This document shows, one piece after another, positions 49,194-58,351 of a stretch of DNA of 64,000 nt (positions within the stretch are counted from its first letter, which is position 1; the number at the start of each line of letters is the position of its first letter). A program made the position numbers and the translations under genes. Origin of the DNA: Thermomonas sp. S9 (lineage in GTDB: Bacteria; Pseudomonadota; Gammaproteobacteria; Xanthomonadales; Xanthomonadaceae). The stretch lies in NCBI RefSeq assembly GCF_024704365.1, contig NZ_JAJDFY010000001.1, forward strand, positions 2,399,001 to 2,463,000, given 5' to 3'. The notes under the pieces were generated by a model. That model saw only the letters and a program-made list of their open reading frames with translations, was not told where the DNA came from and searched no databases.

Positions 49194-49228
49194 GCCGGCG
49201 CGCGCGGCGGCTCTGCTAGGCTTTGCGG

Positions 49229-49887
49229 ATGACGGACCTGATGGATGCCCCCGCGGATGCGCCCGCCTTCGCGCCGATGGCGCAGCGTTTCCGCGGCTAC
49301 CTGCCGGTGGTGGTGGACGTGGAGACCGGCGGCTTCGACTGCCAGCGCCACGCGCTGCTGGAGATCGCGGCGGTGCCGATCGAACTGGATGCCGCCGGCC
49401 GCTACGTGCCGGGCGAGGTCGCGCACGCGCACATCGCGCCCGCACCCGGCACCACGATCGACCCGAAATCGCTGGAAGTGACCGGCATCCGCATCGGCCA
49501 CCGCTGCGCGGCGAGGTGGACGAGCGCACCGGGCTGGACGCGGTGTTCGTGCCGGTGCGCGCGGCGGTGAAGAAATACGGCTGCCAGCGCGCGATCCTGG
49601 TCGGCCACAACGCGCATTTCGACCTCGGCTTCCTCAACGCGGCGGTGGCGCGGGTGCAGCACAAGCGCAACCCGTTCCATCCGTTCAGCGTGTTCGACAC
49701 GGTGACTCTGGCCGGCCTGGCCTATGGCCAGACCGTGCTGGCACGCGCGGCGATCGCCGCGGGGCTGGGCTGGGATCCCAAGGAAGCGCATTCGGCGGTG
49801 TACGACGCGCTGCAGACGGCGCGCCTGTTCTGCGCGATCGCCAACGCCTGGCCGCTGCCGCCCGCCGCGGACGCCGACGCCGCCTGA
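49229..49887 (+). pseudogene. rnt: Ribonuclease T, one-base deletion in the assembly
   Basis: [16 protein letters not shown] at 49229 leads to the exo I motif [21 protein letters not shown]. At ~49501 one C is missing; adding it gives [19 protein letters not shown] and a 219-aa RNase T. Exo II ([15 protein letters not shown]) and exo III ([14 protein letters not shown]) complete the DEDDh set. Trims tRNA 3' ends. Together with rnd in this window it suggests both exonucleases are kept. Confidence 0.9.
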
Positions 49888-49900
49888 ACGCAGACTTCGG

Positions 49901-50164
49901 TCAGGTGCCGGCGCCCTTGCGGGCGCCGCCGAGCGTGCGCGCGATGCCGTACACGCTGATCGCCACCCAGGTCGCCTCCAGCAGGAACACCGAGATGTTG
50001 AAGCTGCCCCACAGCGAGGCCAGCACCCCGGCCGCGCCCAGCAGGTTCATCAGCTGGTAGGGCAGGCGGTTGCCGTGCAGGCGGCCGGCCTGCAGCAGGA
50101 AATACGAGAGCACGATCAACGCCGTGCCGGCCAGCCCCACCCAGTCGTACCAGTGCAGGTTCAT
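49901..50164 (-). CDS. CBU_0592-type small membrane protein
   Basis: 87 aa from MNLHWYDWVGLAGTAL at 50164. Three hydrophobic helices; GTALIVLSYFLLQAG and PYQLMNLLGAAGVLASLW are typical of this uncharacterised family. It follows rlmB on the same strand by 19 bp, so is probably co-transcribed with it. Confidence 0.75.
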   Translation of the reverse strand: MNLHWYDWVGLAGTALIVLSYFLLQAGRLHGNRLPYQLMNLLGAAGVLASLWGSFNISVFLLEATWVAISVYGIARTLGGARKGAGT

Positions 50165-50183
50165 CCGCGTCTCCTTGCCCGGC

Positions 50184-50930
50184 TCACGCCAGCCGCTGGC
50201 GCACGGCCTCGAACAGCGCAACGCCGCTGGCCACCGAGACGTTCAGGCTTTCGAAGCCACCCGGCATCGGGATTTTCACCAATCCGTCGCAGTGCTCGCG
50301 GGTGAGCCGGCGCAGGCCCTCGCCCTCGCTGCCCAGCACCAGCGCCACGTTGCCGGTGAGGTCGATGGCGTACAGCGAGGCCTCGGCCTCGCCCGCCAGC
50401 CCGTAGATCCACACGCCGGCCTTCTGCAGCTCGCGCAGCGTGCGCGAGAGATTGGTGACGCTGAAGACCGGCAGCGTGTCCGCCGCACCGGCCGAGGTCT
50501 TGCGCACGGTGGCGTTGAGCTGCACCGCCTTGTCCTTGGGGATGACCACCGCGGTCGCGCCCGCCGCCGCCGCACTGCGCAGGCAGGCACCCAGGTTGTG
50601 CGGGTCCTGCACGCCGTCCAGCACCAGCAGCAGGGCCTTGCCTGCGGCCGCCTCGATCAATGCCGGCAATTCATGCTCGTCCCAGGTCCTGGCTGCCGCA
50701 TAACGCGCCGCCGCGCCCTGGTGGCGCACGCCGCCGGCCACGCCGTCCAGCGCCTGCTGGGCGACCCGGCGCACGTCGATGTCCTGGCGCCGCGCCTGCT
50801 GCTCGATCTCGAGGAGGCGCGGGTTCTTGCCGCTGGCGTCCAGCAGCACTTCGCGCACGTGCTCGGCGTCGTGCGCCAGCGCGGACGCGACCGCATTGAT
50901 GCCGACGATCCATTGGGAGGATTTGCTCAT
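50184..50930 (-). CDS. rlmB: 23S rRNA Gm2251 2'-O-methyltransferase RlmB
   Basis: 248 aa. N-terminal L30e-like substrate domain (GINAVASALAHDAEHVREVLLD) and a SPOUT domain with motif 1 DPHNLGACLRSAAAAG, motif 2 LVLGSEGEGLRRLT and motif 3 LNVSVASGVALFEAVRQ. The trefoil knot is intact. Downstream of rnr (73 bp), the usual rnr-rlmB order. Confidence 0.95.
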   Translation of the reverse strand: MSKSSQWIVGINAVASALAHDAEHVREVLLDASGKNPRLLEIEQQARRQDIDVRRVAQQALDGVAGGVRHQGAAARYAAARTWDEHELPALIEAAAGKALLLVLDGVQDPHNLGACLRSAAAAGATAVVIPKDKAVQLNATVRKTSAGAADTLPVFSVTNLSRTLRELQKAGVWIYGLAGEAEASLYAIDLTGNVALVLGSEGEGLRRLTREHCDGLVKIPMPGGFESLNVSVASGVALFEAVRQRLA

Positions 50931-51003
50931 GCGGCTATTGTGCCGCGCCGCGGCGCCGCGCGCCGGGAAACCTGCGCCCGCGGCGAAAGGGAGGGCGCCC
51001 TGG

Positions 51004-53415
51004 CTAGTACGCCTGCTTCTGCCGCTTCGCCGGCTTGCCGCGTTCCGGCAGCGGCGGCAGGCTGGCGTCGTCCTCGGCCAGGCGGAAGTCGATCTTGCGC
51101 TCCTCCACGCTGGCCTTGAGCACCACGATGCGGACGCGGTCGCCGAGTCGGAACGCGCGGCCGCGGCGCTCGCCGGTGAGGGTCTTGCGCACTGCGTCGA
51201 AGTGGTAGAAGTCGCGCGGCAACTGGGTGACGTGGATCAGGCCGTTGACCTTGGACTCGTCCAGCTCCACGAACAGGCCGAAGCTGGTGACACCGCTGAT
51301 GGTGCCGTCGAACTCCTTGCCGACGTGGCGTTCCATCCACGCCGCGCGGTAGCGCTCGTCCACCTCGCGCTGGGCCTCGTCGGCGCGGCGGGAGCGCTCC
51401 GAGCACTGCAGCGCCAGCGCCGCCATCGCGTGCGGCGAATAGTCGTAGGTCTCCGGCCGACCGCCGCGCAGCGCGTGCTTGATCGCACGGTGCACCAGCA
51501 GGTCGGCATAGCGCCGGATCGGCGAGGTGAAGTGCGCATAGGCCTCCAGCGCCAGCCCGAAGTGGCCGATGTTGTCGGGCGCGTACACCGCCAGCGCCTG
51601 GCTGCGCAGGATCACCGATTCCAGCAGCGCCGCGTCCGGGCGCTCGCGCACTTTCTCCAGCAGGTGGCGGAAGTCCTTCGGCCGCACCTTGCCCCACGGC
51701 GGCAGGCGTAGCTGAAACTCCTTGAGGAACTCCTCGAGGTCGGCGTACTTCGACTCTGGCGGCTTGTCGTGATCGCGGAACGGCGCCGGCACGCCGCAGG
51801 CCAGCAGGAACTTCGCAGCCTCGACATTCGCCGCGATCATGCATTCCTCGATCAGCTTGTGGGCGTCGTTGCGCTGGAGCATGCCGGCCTGCGCCACCGC
51901 GCCCTGCGCATCCAGCACGAAGCGCACCTCGCCGGTCTCGAACTCGATCGCACCGCGCCTGGCGCGCGCCTTCTCCAGCACCTTGAACAGCCGGTGCAGA
52001 TGGCGCACCTGCGGCAGCAGCGGACCGATCTTGGCCAGCGCGGCAGCGCGGTCGTCCTCGGGGATGCCCTCGCCCACCGCGTTCCACACGTCGCTGTAGG
52101 TCAGCCGCGCGTGCGAGTGCATCACCGCCTCGTGGAAGCTGGAGCGGGCGACCACGCCGTCGCGACCGATCTCCATCGCACACACGAAACACAGCCGGTC
52201 CACCTGCGGATTGAGCGAGCAGATGCCGTTGCTCAGGGTCTCCGGCAGCATCGGCACCACGAAACCGGGGAAGTACACCGAGGTCGCGCGCGCCTGCGCC
52301 TCCGCGTCCAGCGGCGTGCCGGGGCGCACGTAATGCGAGACATCGGCGATGGCGACGATCAGGCGGAATCCGTCGCGGGTCGGCTCGCACCAGACCGCAT
52401 CGTCGAAGTCCCTGGCGTCCTCGCCGTCGATCGTCACCAGCGGCACCGCGCGCAGATCCATGCGCCCGGCGATGTCGCCCGGCGTCACCTCCAGCGGTAT
52501 CGCGGCGGCCTGCATCAGCACCTCGGGCGGGAACTCGTGCGGGATGTCGTGGCCGTGGATCGCCGCCTCCACCGCCTGCGACGCGGTGAGCCGGTCGCCC
52601 AGCACCGCCAGCACGCGTCCGATCGGCGGCCGGTGCACTTCCGGCGCCTGCACGACCTCGGCCACCACCAGCTGCCCCGGGCGCGCGCCGTTGCGCGCGT
52701 CCTGCGGGATCAGCAGATTGCGCTGGATGCGCTGGTCGTCCGGCACCACGTAAGCGATGCCCAGCTCCTCGGTATAGCGGCCCAGCAACCGGGTCAGGCG
52801 GCGCTCCAGCACCTCGACGATGGTCGCCTCGCCGCGGCCGCGGCGATCCATCCCGGTGATGCTGACCAGCACGCGATCGCCATGGGTGACCTTGCGCATC
52901 TCGTACGGCGGCAGGAACAGATCGTCGCCGCCCTTCTCCGGGCGCAGGAAGCCGAAACCGTCGGGATTGGCGATCACCGTGCCCGGGATCAGCTCGGCCT
53001 GCGCCGCCGGCACATAGCCGCCGCGGCGGTTCTGCAGCAGCTGGCCGTCGCGCAGCATCGCGGCCAGGCGCTTCTGCAGCGCCTCGAAGCGATCCGGCGC
53101 CTGCAGCCCGAGCACGCGCGCCAGCTCGGTGTCGTCCAGCGGGCCCTCGTGTGCGGCCAGCACCTGCAGGATCATCTCGCGGCTGGCGATCGGCTGCGCG
53201 TAGCGCTGCGCCTCGCGCTGGGCATGGGGATCGGATGCCGGCACCGGCGTGCGCCGGCCGGCCGGGGGCGGTTCGGGCATCCACGGCGGCCGCGCGCCGG
53301 AGGGGCCGTCCTTGCGTACCGGGGTGCGCCGCCTGCCGCTTGCGGACGGGGTGTCGGCGGCCTTGCCGGGGGTCTTGCCGCGGCCACCGCCGCGCTTGCC
53401 TGGGGGTTTGCTCAT
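51004..53415 (-). CDS. rnr: Ribonuclease R
   Basis: 803 aa from MSKPPGKRGGGRGKTPGKAA at 53415. A basic, disordered N-terminal extension is followed by a winged-helix domain, cold-shock domains and the RNB catalytic domain. The four catalytic Asp are within DGEDARDFDDAVWCEP (RNB motif I). S1 domain FDGTISGVTSFGLFVELDES. Degrades structured RNA. The family usually has a Lys-rich C-terminal tail; here it is short (KPAKRQKQAY). Confidence 0.95.
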   Translation of the reverse strand: MSKPPGKRGGGRGKTPGKAADTPSASGRRRTPVRKDGPSGARPPWMPEPPPAGRRTPVPASDPHAQREAQRYAQPIASREMILQVLAAHEGPLDDTELARVLGLQAPDRFEALQKRLAAMLRDGQLLQNRRGGYVPAAQAELIPGTVIANPDGFGFLRPEKGGDDLFLPPYEMRKVTHGDRVLVSITGMDRRGRGEATIVEVLERRLTRLLGRYTEELGIAYVVPDDQRIQRNLLIPQDARNGARPGQLVVAEVVQAPEVHRPPIGRVLAVLGDRLTASQAVEAAIHGHDIPHEFPPEVLMQAAAIPLEVTPGDIAGRMDLRAVPLVTIDGEDARDFDDAVWCEPTRDGFRLIVAIADVSHYVRPGTPLDAEAQARATSVYFPGFVVPMLPETLSNGICSLNPQVDRLCFVCAMEIGRDGVVARSSFHEAVMHSHARLTYSDVWNAVGEGIPEDDRAAALAKIGPLLPQVRHLHRLFKVLEKARARRGAIEFETGEVRFVLDAQGAVAQAGMLQRNDAHKLIEECMIAANVEAAKFLLACGVPAPFRDHDKPPESKYADLEEFLKEFQLRLPPWGKVRPKDFRHLLEKVRERPDAALLESVILRSQALAVYAPDNIGHFGLALEAYAHFTSPIRRYADLLVHRAIKHALRGGRPETYDYSPHAMAALALQCSERSRRADEAQREVDERYRAAWMERHVGKEFDGTISGVTSFGLFVELDESKVNGLIHVTQLPRDFYHFDAVRKTLTGERRGRAFRLGDRVRIVVLKASVEERKIDFRLAEDDASLPPLPERGKPAKRQKQAY

Positions 53416-53469
53416 CCCGCGATGGTACAGGCAGGCAGGTGAAGCGCCGCCCGTCGGTGAAAATATCTG

Positions 53470-53499
53470 TTGACAGCCCGCGGGCATCTCCGGAAAATG
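53470..53499 (+). promoter_or_regulatory. Probable promoter for tRNA-Leu
   Basis: A consensus TTGACA (53470-53475) is followed after 18 bp by AAAATG, a weak -10. The tRNA starts 16 bp later. Divergent from rnr. Confidence 0.5.
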
Positions 53500-53514
53500 C
53501 GCGGCTCACCACCG

Positions 53515-53599
<85 letters not shown>

Positions 53600-53610
53600 C
53601 GTGAAGCATG

Positions 53611-53634
53611 AAAAGCCCGCGCACGCGGGTTTTT
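53611..53634 (+). terminator. Terminator of tRNA-Leu
   Basis: AAAAGCCCGC, GCAC loop, GCGGGTTTTT, 12 bp after the tRNA end. Confidence 0.85.
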
Positions 53635-53735
53635 CCGTTTCTGGCCCAGCACGCCTAGCCCCGCACGACCACACGGCGACGGCGGCATCCGGTGGCGTCG
53701 TGCATCGCGTGCCGCGCGGCCAGCGGCGTGCAGGC

Positions 53736-54938
53736 TCAGACCCCGGCGGCGTGCCGCCACAGCGCGCGCATCAATGGCGGCAGGCGTCCGGCCAGGCCCA
53801 GGGCATGCCCGCGCAGCAGGGTCGGCAGCAGCGCGTCGTTGCTGAACACCCGGTTGATCGCCTCGAACGCATACGCGCCGAGTGCGTTCTCGCTGCGGCG
53901 GGTGCGCGCCCAGCGCGCCAGCCGCGCCGGCGCGGCGATGTCCGTGCCCTGCGCCTGCGCCGCGCGCACCAGCGCGCGCAGCGCGGCCACGTCGCGCAGA
54001 CCATGGTTCACGCCCTGCCCGGCCAGCGGATGCATGACGTGTGCGGCATCGCCCACCAGCAGCACCCGCCCGGCGACCTGGGTGGCCGCCAGTTGGCGCC
54101 GCAGCGGGAACGCGGCGCGCTCCGAGTGCAGGGTGAAATCGCCAAGCACGCCGCCGAACGCGGTGGACAGCGCACGCTCGAACTCCGCCGGCGGTGCTTG
54201 CAACAGGCGCTGCGCCTCGGCCTCCGGCAAGGTCCACACGATCGAGCCCAGATGCCCCGTCAGCGCCGGATCGCCGTCCGCGGCGAACGGCAGCAGCGCG
54301 ACCGGGCCACTCGGCAGAAACCGCTGCCAGCAGGTATCGCGGTGCGGCGCGCTGCTGGCCACGAACGCCACCAGCCCGCGCTGGTGGTAATCGTGCGACG
54401 GGGCCGCGATGCCGGCCAGCCGACGCAGTGCGGACTGCCCGCCGTCGGCCGCGACCGCCAGGTGCGCCTCCAGCTGCAGGCCGTCCTCCAGGCGCAGGCG
54501 CACGCGATCGGCGTCCTGCTCCAGGCCCTCCACCCGCGCCGGGCAGTGCAGACGCACGCCGGCCGCCGGCAGCGCCCGCCACAGCGCCTCCACCAGCAGG
54601 GCGTTCTCGACGATCCAGCCCAGCTGCGCCTGCCCCAGCGCGTCGGCATCGAATACCAGCGGATCGCCGCCACCGGCATCCCACACCCGCATACCGCGAT
54701 AGGGCTGCACGCGGGATGCGCGAACTTTCTCCCACACCCCCAGGCCACGCAGCAGCTCCGCATTGTCGGGAGCGAAGGCATACACCCGCAGATCGCGCGC
54801 CTCGCGCTGCCACGGCGCGGGCGGGCGCGCCTCCACCAACGCCACCTGCAGGCCCGCGCGCGCCAGCGCCAGCGCCGCCGCCGCGCCCACCACGCCACCA
54901 CCGGCGACCACGGCATCCAGCCTCCCGCGCCGGCTCAT
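53736..54938 (-). CDS. UbiH/UbiF/COQ6-family flavin monooxygenase (second ubiquinone hydroxylase)
   Basis: 400 aa from MSRRGRLDAVVAGGGVVGAA at 54938. FAD-binding Rossmann GxGxxG variant (AGGGVVGAAAALALARAG), DG motif AVAADGGQSALRRLAG and GD motif LLVGDAAHVMHPLAGQGVNHGLRD. Overlaps ubiH by 4 bp; the two genes probably provide hydroxylations at different ring positions of ubiquinone. Which position (C1, C5 or C6) cannot be read from sequence; UbiI- or UbiF-like roles are both open. Confidence 0.85.
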   Translation of the reverse strand: MSRRGRLDAVVAGGGVVGAAAALALARAGLQVALVEARPPAPWQREARDLRVYAFAPDNAELLRGLGVWEKVRASRVQPYRGMRVWDAGGGDPLVFDADALGQAQLGWIVENALLVEALWRALPAAGVRLHCPARVEGLEQDADRVRLRLEDGLQLEAHLAVAADGGQSALRRLAGIAAPSHDYHQRGLVAFVASSAPHRDTCWQRFLPSGPVALLPFAADGDPALTGHLGSIVWTLPEAEAQRLLQAPPAEFERALSTAFGGVLGDFTLHSERAAFPLRRQLAATQVAGRVLLVGDAAHVMHPLAGQGVNHGLRDVAALRALVRAAQAQGTDIAAPARLARWARTRRSENALGAYAFEAINRVFSNDALLPTLLRGHALGLAGRLPPLMRALWRHAAGV

Positions 54939-56167
54939 GCGGCCTCCCCGCGGCACAGCGCCGGCACGTCGCCGCGATAGCCCATCGCGCCGCCGACCAG
55001 CCAGCCCTGCAACCACGCCAGACCGGACACGGCCAGCAATCCCGTGCTGCGCAGCGGGCGCAGCAGCGCGGCCTCGCTGGCGGTCAGCCGCGCCAGCCCA
55101 TCCGAGAACGCCAGCGTACGCGCGCGATCCTCGGCGCGGCGCCCGGCATGCCGCTGCAGCACCACGTCAGCGCCGGGATCGTCGCCCTCGGCGGCGATGC
55201 ATTCGGCCAGGGTGAGCGCATCGCGCAGACCAAGATTGAAGCCCTGCGCGCCGACCGGGTGGATCGCCTGCGCGGCGTTGCCGACCAGCACCGCGCGCGG
55301 CGCGGTGAGCGCATCGGCCACGCAACGCCGGATCGGATAGGCGCTGCGCGGCCCGACCGCGAGCAGGCGCCCGGCGCGCCAGCCGAAGCATTCCTGCACG
55401 CGGGCGAGGAAGGCGGCATCGTCGAGCGCGGCCACGGCCTCGGCCTGCGCGCGCGGCACGCCATGCACCAGCCCGTAATGGCCGTCGCCGCGCGGCAGCA
55501 GCGCGGTCGGGCCGTGGTCGGTCAGGCGCTCGTACGCCGTGCCATCCGGCGCGCGCTGGGTGCGCAGGCGGGCCACGAACAGGGTCTGGCCGTAATCGTG
55601 CTGGCGGGCGCCGATGCCGAGCGCCGCGCGCACCTCGCTCTGCGCGCCATCGGCGGCGACCAGCAGCCGCGCAGCGAGGACGCGCTCGCCGCCAGGCTCC
55701 GCGACGCGGATCCGCCGCAGACCAGGATCCCCCACCTCCAGCCCGCAAAAGCGCGCCGGGCGATAGCGGGTCAGGTGGCGCAACTGCAGCAGCCGCGCCT
55801 CCAGCGCCTCGCCGAAATCGCGCGCCACCACCACCCGCCCGAACACCTCGCGCCCATAGTCCCGCGCCTCCAGCAGGAGGCGCCCGAAATCACCGCGACG
55901 ACTGACGTGGATGCGCCGGATCGGCCCGGTGGGCGCGCGCAGCAGGGGCAGCACGCCCAGCGCCTGCAGCGCGTTGAGGGTGGCCTCGGCGAAGCTGAGG
56001 TTGCGCTGGTCGAACACCGGCGGCAGCGCCCCGGCAGGCGCCGCCTCGACCAGGCCGACGTCCAGGCCCTGGGCATCGAGGGCGATGGCGAGGCTGGCGC
56101 CGACCAGCCCGCCGCCGACGATCAGGACGTCGTGCACCGGGCCGCGCGTGGGGGCGTGGGAAGACAT
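54935..56167 (-). CDS. ubiH: 2-polyprenyl-6-methoxyphenol hydroxylase UbiH
   Basis: 410 aa. GGGLVGASLAIALDAQGLDV (FAD-binding), RRIHVSRRGDFGRLLLEARDYG (a stretch well conserved in UbiH), AADGAQSEVRAALGI and VGNAAQAIHPVGAQGFNLGLRD. Length fits UbiH (392 aa in E. coli). First gene of a two-gene ubiquinone operon; 37 bp from the divergent DUF6580 gene. Confidence 0.88.
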   Translation of the reverse strand: MSSHAPTRGPVHDVLIVGGGLVGASLAIALDAQGLDVGLVEAAPAGALPPVFDQRNLSFAEATLNALQALGVLPLLRAPTGPIRRIHVSRRGDFGRLLLEARDYGREVFGRVVVARDFGEALEARLLQLRHLTRYRPARFCGLEVGDPGLRRIRVAEPGGERVLAARLLVAADGAQSEVRAALGIGARQHDYGQTLFVARLRTQRAPDGTAYERLTDHGPTALLPRGDGHYGLVHGVPRAQAEAVAALDDAAFLARVQECFGWRAGRLLAVGPRSAYPIRRCVADALTAPRAVLVGNAAQAIHPVGAQGFNLGLRDALTLAECIAAEGDDPGADVVLQRHAGRRAEDRARTLAFSDGLARLTASEAALLRPLRSTGLLAVSGLAWLQGWLVGGAMGYRGDVPALCRGEAA

Positions 56168-56204
56168 TGCGTTATGCTAACGGCTTCACCGTACCGCCGT
56201 GCGC

Positions 56205-56780
56205 ATGCCCATGAACCGCCCCGCTTCCCTGCTTCCCGCCGGCCCGCTGCTGCTGGCCGTGCTGATCTTCGCCGCCGCGCTGAGCCGGGTGCTGCCGCAT
56301 CCGCCGAATTTCTCGCCGGTGGAAGCGGTGGCGCTGTTCGGCGGCGCCTATTTCGCCCGCCGCGGCTGGGCGCTGGCGGTGCCGCTGCTGGCGATGTTCG
56401 CCTCCGACCTGGTGCTGGGCCTGGTCAACGGCGGCCTCTACTGGAACTACTTCGCCAGCGCCGGCTACCTGCTGGTGTATGCCTGCATCGCGCTGACCAC
56501 CGTGCTCGGCTTCGGCCTGCGCGGCAAAGTGAGCGGCGGCCGCGTGCTCGGCTATGCGCTGGCCGGTTCGCTGCTGTTCTTCGTGCTGACCAACGCCGGA
56601 GTGTGGGCGTTCGGCACGCTGTACCCGCACACCGCCGCCGGCCTGGTGGCCGCGCTGGTCGCCGGCATCCCGTTCTTCCAGTGGACCGTGCTCGGCACCC
56701 TGTTCTATTCCGCGCTGCTGTTCGGCGGCTTCGAACTGCTGCGCCGCCGGCTGCCGGCCCTGCGCGCACAGACCGCCTGA
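56205..56780 (+). CDS. DUF6580-type integral membrane protein
   Basis: ~191 aa, five or six TM helices. SPVEAVALFGGAYFARRGWALAVPLLAMF and NAGVWAFGTLYPHTAAGL resemble the S-component-like (ECF transporter substrate-binding) membrane proteins often annotated DUF6580. Being TGATG-coupled to a cobalamin adenosyltransferase gene, a role in corrinoid or precursor uptake is an inference worth testing. Starts at 56199 (GTG) or 56211 are also open. Confidence 0.78.
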   Translation: MPMNRPASLLPAGPLLLAVLIFAAALSRVLPHPPNFSPVEAVALFGGAYFARRGWALAVPLLAMFASDLVLGLVNGGLYWNYFASAGYLLVYACIALTTVLGFGLRGKVSGGRVLGYALAGSLLFFVLTNAGVWAFGTLYPHTAAGLVAALVAGIPFFQWTVLGTLFYSALLFGGFELLRRRLPALRAQTA

Positions 56781-57331
56781 TGGGCAACCGCCTCAGCAAG
56801 ATCTACACCCGCACCGGCGACGACGGCAGCACCGGCCTCGGCGACGGCTCGCGGGTGGGCAAGGACTCCGCACGGGTGGAGGCCTACGGCACGGTGGACG
56901 AGGCCAATTCCTGCATCGGCCTGCTGCTGGCGGCGGACCTGCCGGATGCCGTGCGCGGCCTGCTGGTGCGCATCCAGCACCAGCTGTTCGACCTCGGCGG
57001 CGAGCTGTGCATCCCCGGCCATGCCGCCATTTCCGATGCCGACATCGCGGCGCTGGAAGCGCAGCTTGACCACTTCAACGCAGACCTGCCGGCGCTGAAG
57101 GAGTTCATCCTGCCCGGCGGCGGCGAGGCCGCGGCGCGCTGCCACGTGGCGCGCACGGTGGTGCGCCGCGCCGAGCGCGCGACGGTGGCGCTGGCGCGGC
57201 AGGAGGATATCCGGCCGCAGGCGGTGCACTACCTCAACCGCCTGTCTGACCTGCTGTTCGTGCTGGCGCGGGTGCTGGCGCGCGCGGCCGGCCACGGCGA
57301 AGTGCTGTGGCAGCACGAGCGCCGCAGGTGA
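56780..57331 (+). CDS. Cob(I)alamin adenosyltransferase, PduO type
   Basis: 183 aa. N-terminal ATP site KIYTRTGDDGSTGLGDGSRV, then VEAYGTVDEANSCIGLLL, and the cobalamin-side RTVVRRAERATVAL and LNRLSDLLFVLAR. PduO-type ATR makes adenosylcobalamin. Translationally coupled to the preceding membrane protein (TGATG) and to the following HDAC-family gene (GTGA). Confidence 0.93.
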   Translation: MGNRLSKIYTRTGDDGSTGLGDGSRVGKDSARVEAYGTVDEANSCIGLLLAADLPDAVRGLLVRIQHQLFDLGGELCIPGHAAISDADIAALEAQLDHFNADLPALKEFILPGGGEAAARCHVARTVVRRAERATVALARQEDIRPQAVHYLNRLSDLLFVLARVLARAAGHGEVLWQHERRR

Positions 57332-58256
57332 CTGCAGGCGTGCATCTGCAGGCCTTCACCCACGCCGCCTGCCTTGCGCATGACACCGGGCCCGGCCATG
57401 CCGAGCGTCCCGGGCGCCTGCGCGCGGTGCTGGAGGCGCTGGAGCGCGCGCATCCCGATCTCGACTGGCAGCAGGCGCCGCGCGCCAGCCGCGGCCAGCT
57501 GCTGCGGGTGCACGACGAGGCCCTGCTGAAGACGGTGCTGGACCACCAGCCGCGCGAACGGGTGATGCTGGACCCCGACACCGTGCTCTCCCCGCCTCCG
57601 CCGAGGCCGCGCTGCGCGCCGCCGGCGCCGGGGTGGCGGCGGTGGATGCGGTGCTGTCCGGGCAGGCCCGGCGCGCCTTCTGCGCGGTGCGGCCGCCCGG
57701 CCACCACGCCACCGCCAGCGCCGCGATGGGCTTTTGCCTGCTCAACAACGTCGCGGTCGCGGCGCGTCATGCACTCGACGCGCACGGTCTGGAGCGGGTG
57801 GCGATCGCCGATTTCGACGTGCACCACGGCAACGGCACCCAGGCCATCTTCGCGGACGACACCCGGGTGCGCTTCGCCAGCTCGCACCAGTGGCCGCTGT
57901 ACCCGGATTCCGGCGCGCGCAGCGAAACCGGCTGCGGCAACGTCTTCAACGCCCCGCTGCCGGAAGGCACCGACGGCGCCGCATTTCTGGCTGCCTGGGA
58001 GGATGAGCTCCTGCCGTTCCTGGACGCATTCCGGCCGCAGCTGGTGTTGGTCTCGGCCGGTTTCGACGGTCACCGCCGCGACCCGCTGGCCGGCCTGCAA
58101 CTGGAAGCCGAGGACTACGCGCACCTGACCGCCCGCCTGGTGGCGCTGGCCGACCGCCATTGCGACGGCCGGCTGGTGTCGATGCTGGAAGGCGGCTATG
58201 AGCTGCAGGCGCTGGCGGAATCCTGCGTTGCCCATGTAGACGCCCTGCGCGCCTGA
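57328..58256 (+). pseudogene. Histone-deacetylase/AcuC-family hydrolase, frameshifted
   Basis: From GTG 57328 (VTAGVHLQAFTHAACLAHDTG) the sequence reads to ~57594 where one G is missing; adding it gives VLSPASAEAALRAAGAGVAAVDAVL and 309 aa. The zinc amidohydrolase core is intact: RPPGHHATASAAMGFCLLNN, DFDVHHGNGTQAIF (metal Asp/His), SAGFDGHRRDP. Class II/IIb-like bacterial deacetylases remove acyl groups from small amides or protein Lys; the substrate here is unknown. Confidence 0.88.
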
Positions 58257-58351
58257 AGCCCGCACGCCGCCCCCGGTTTGCCGGACTGGTTTGCCGGCTT
58301 GGACGGCTTGCGGCAAGCTTGATTCTCGTTTCCCCGCCCTCCGGATTCTTC

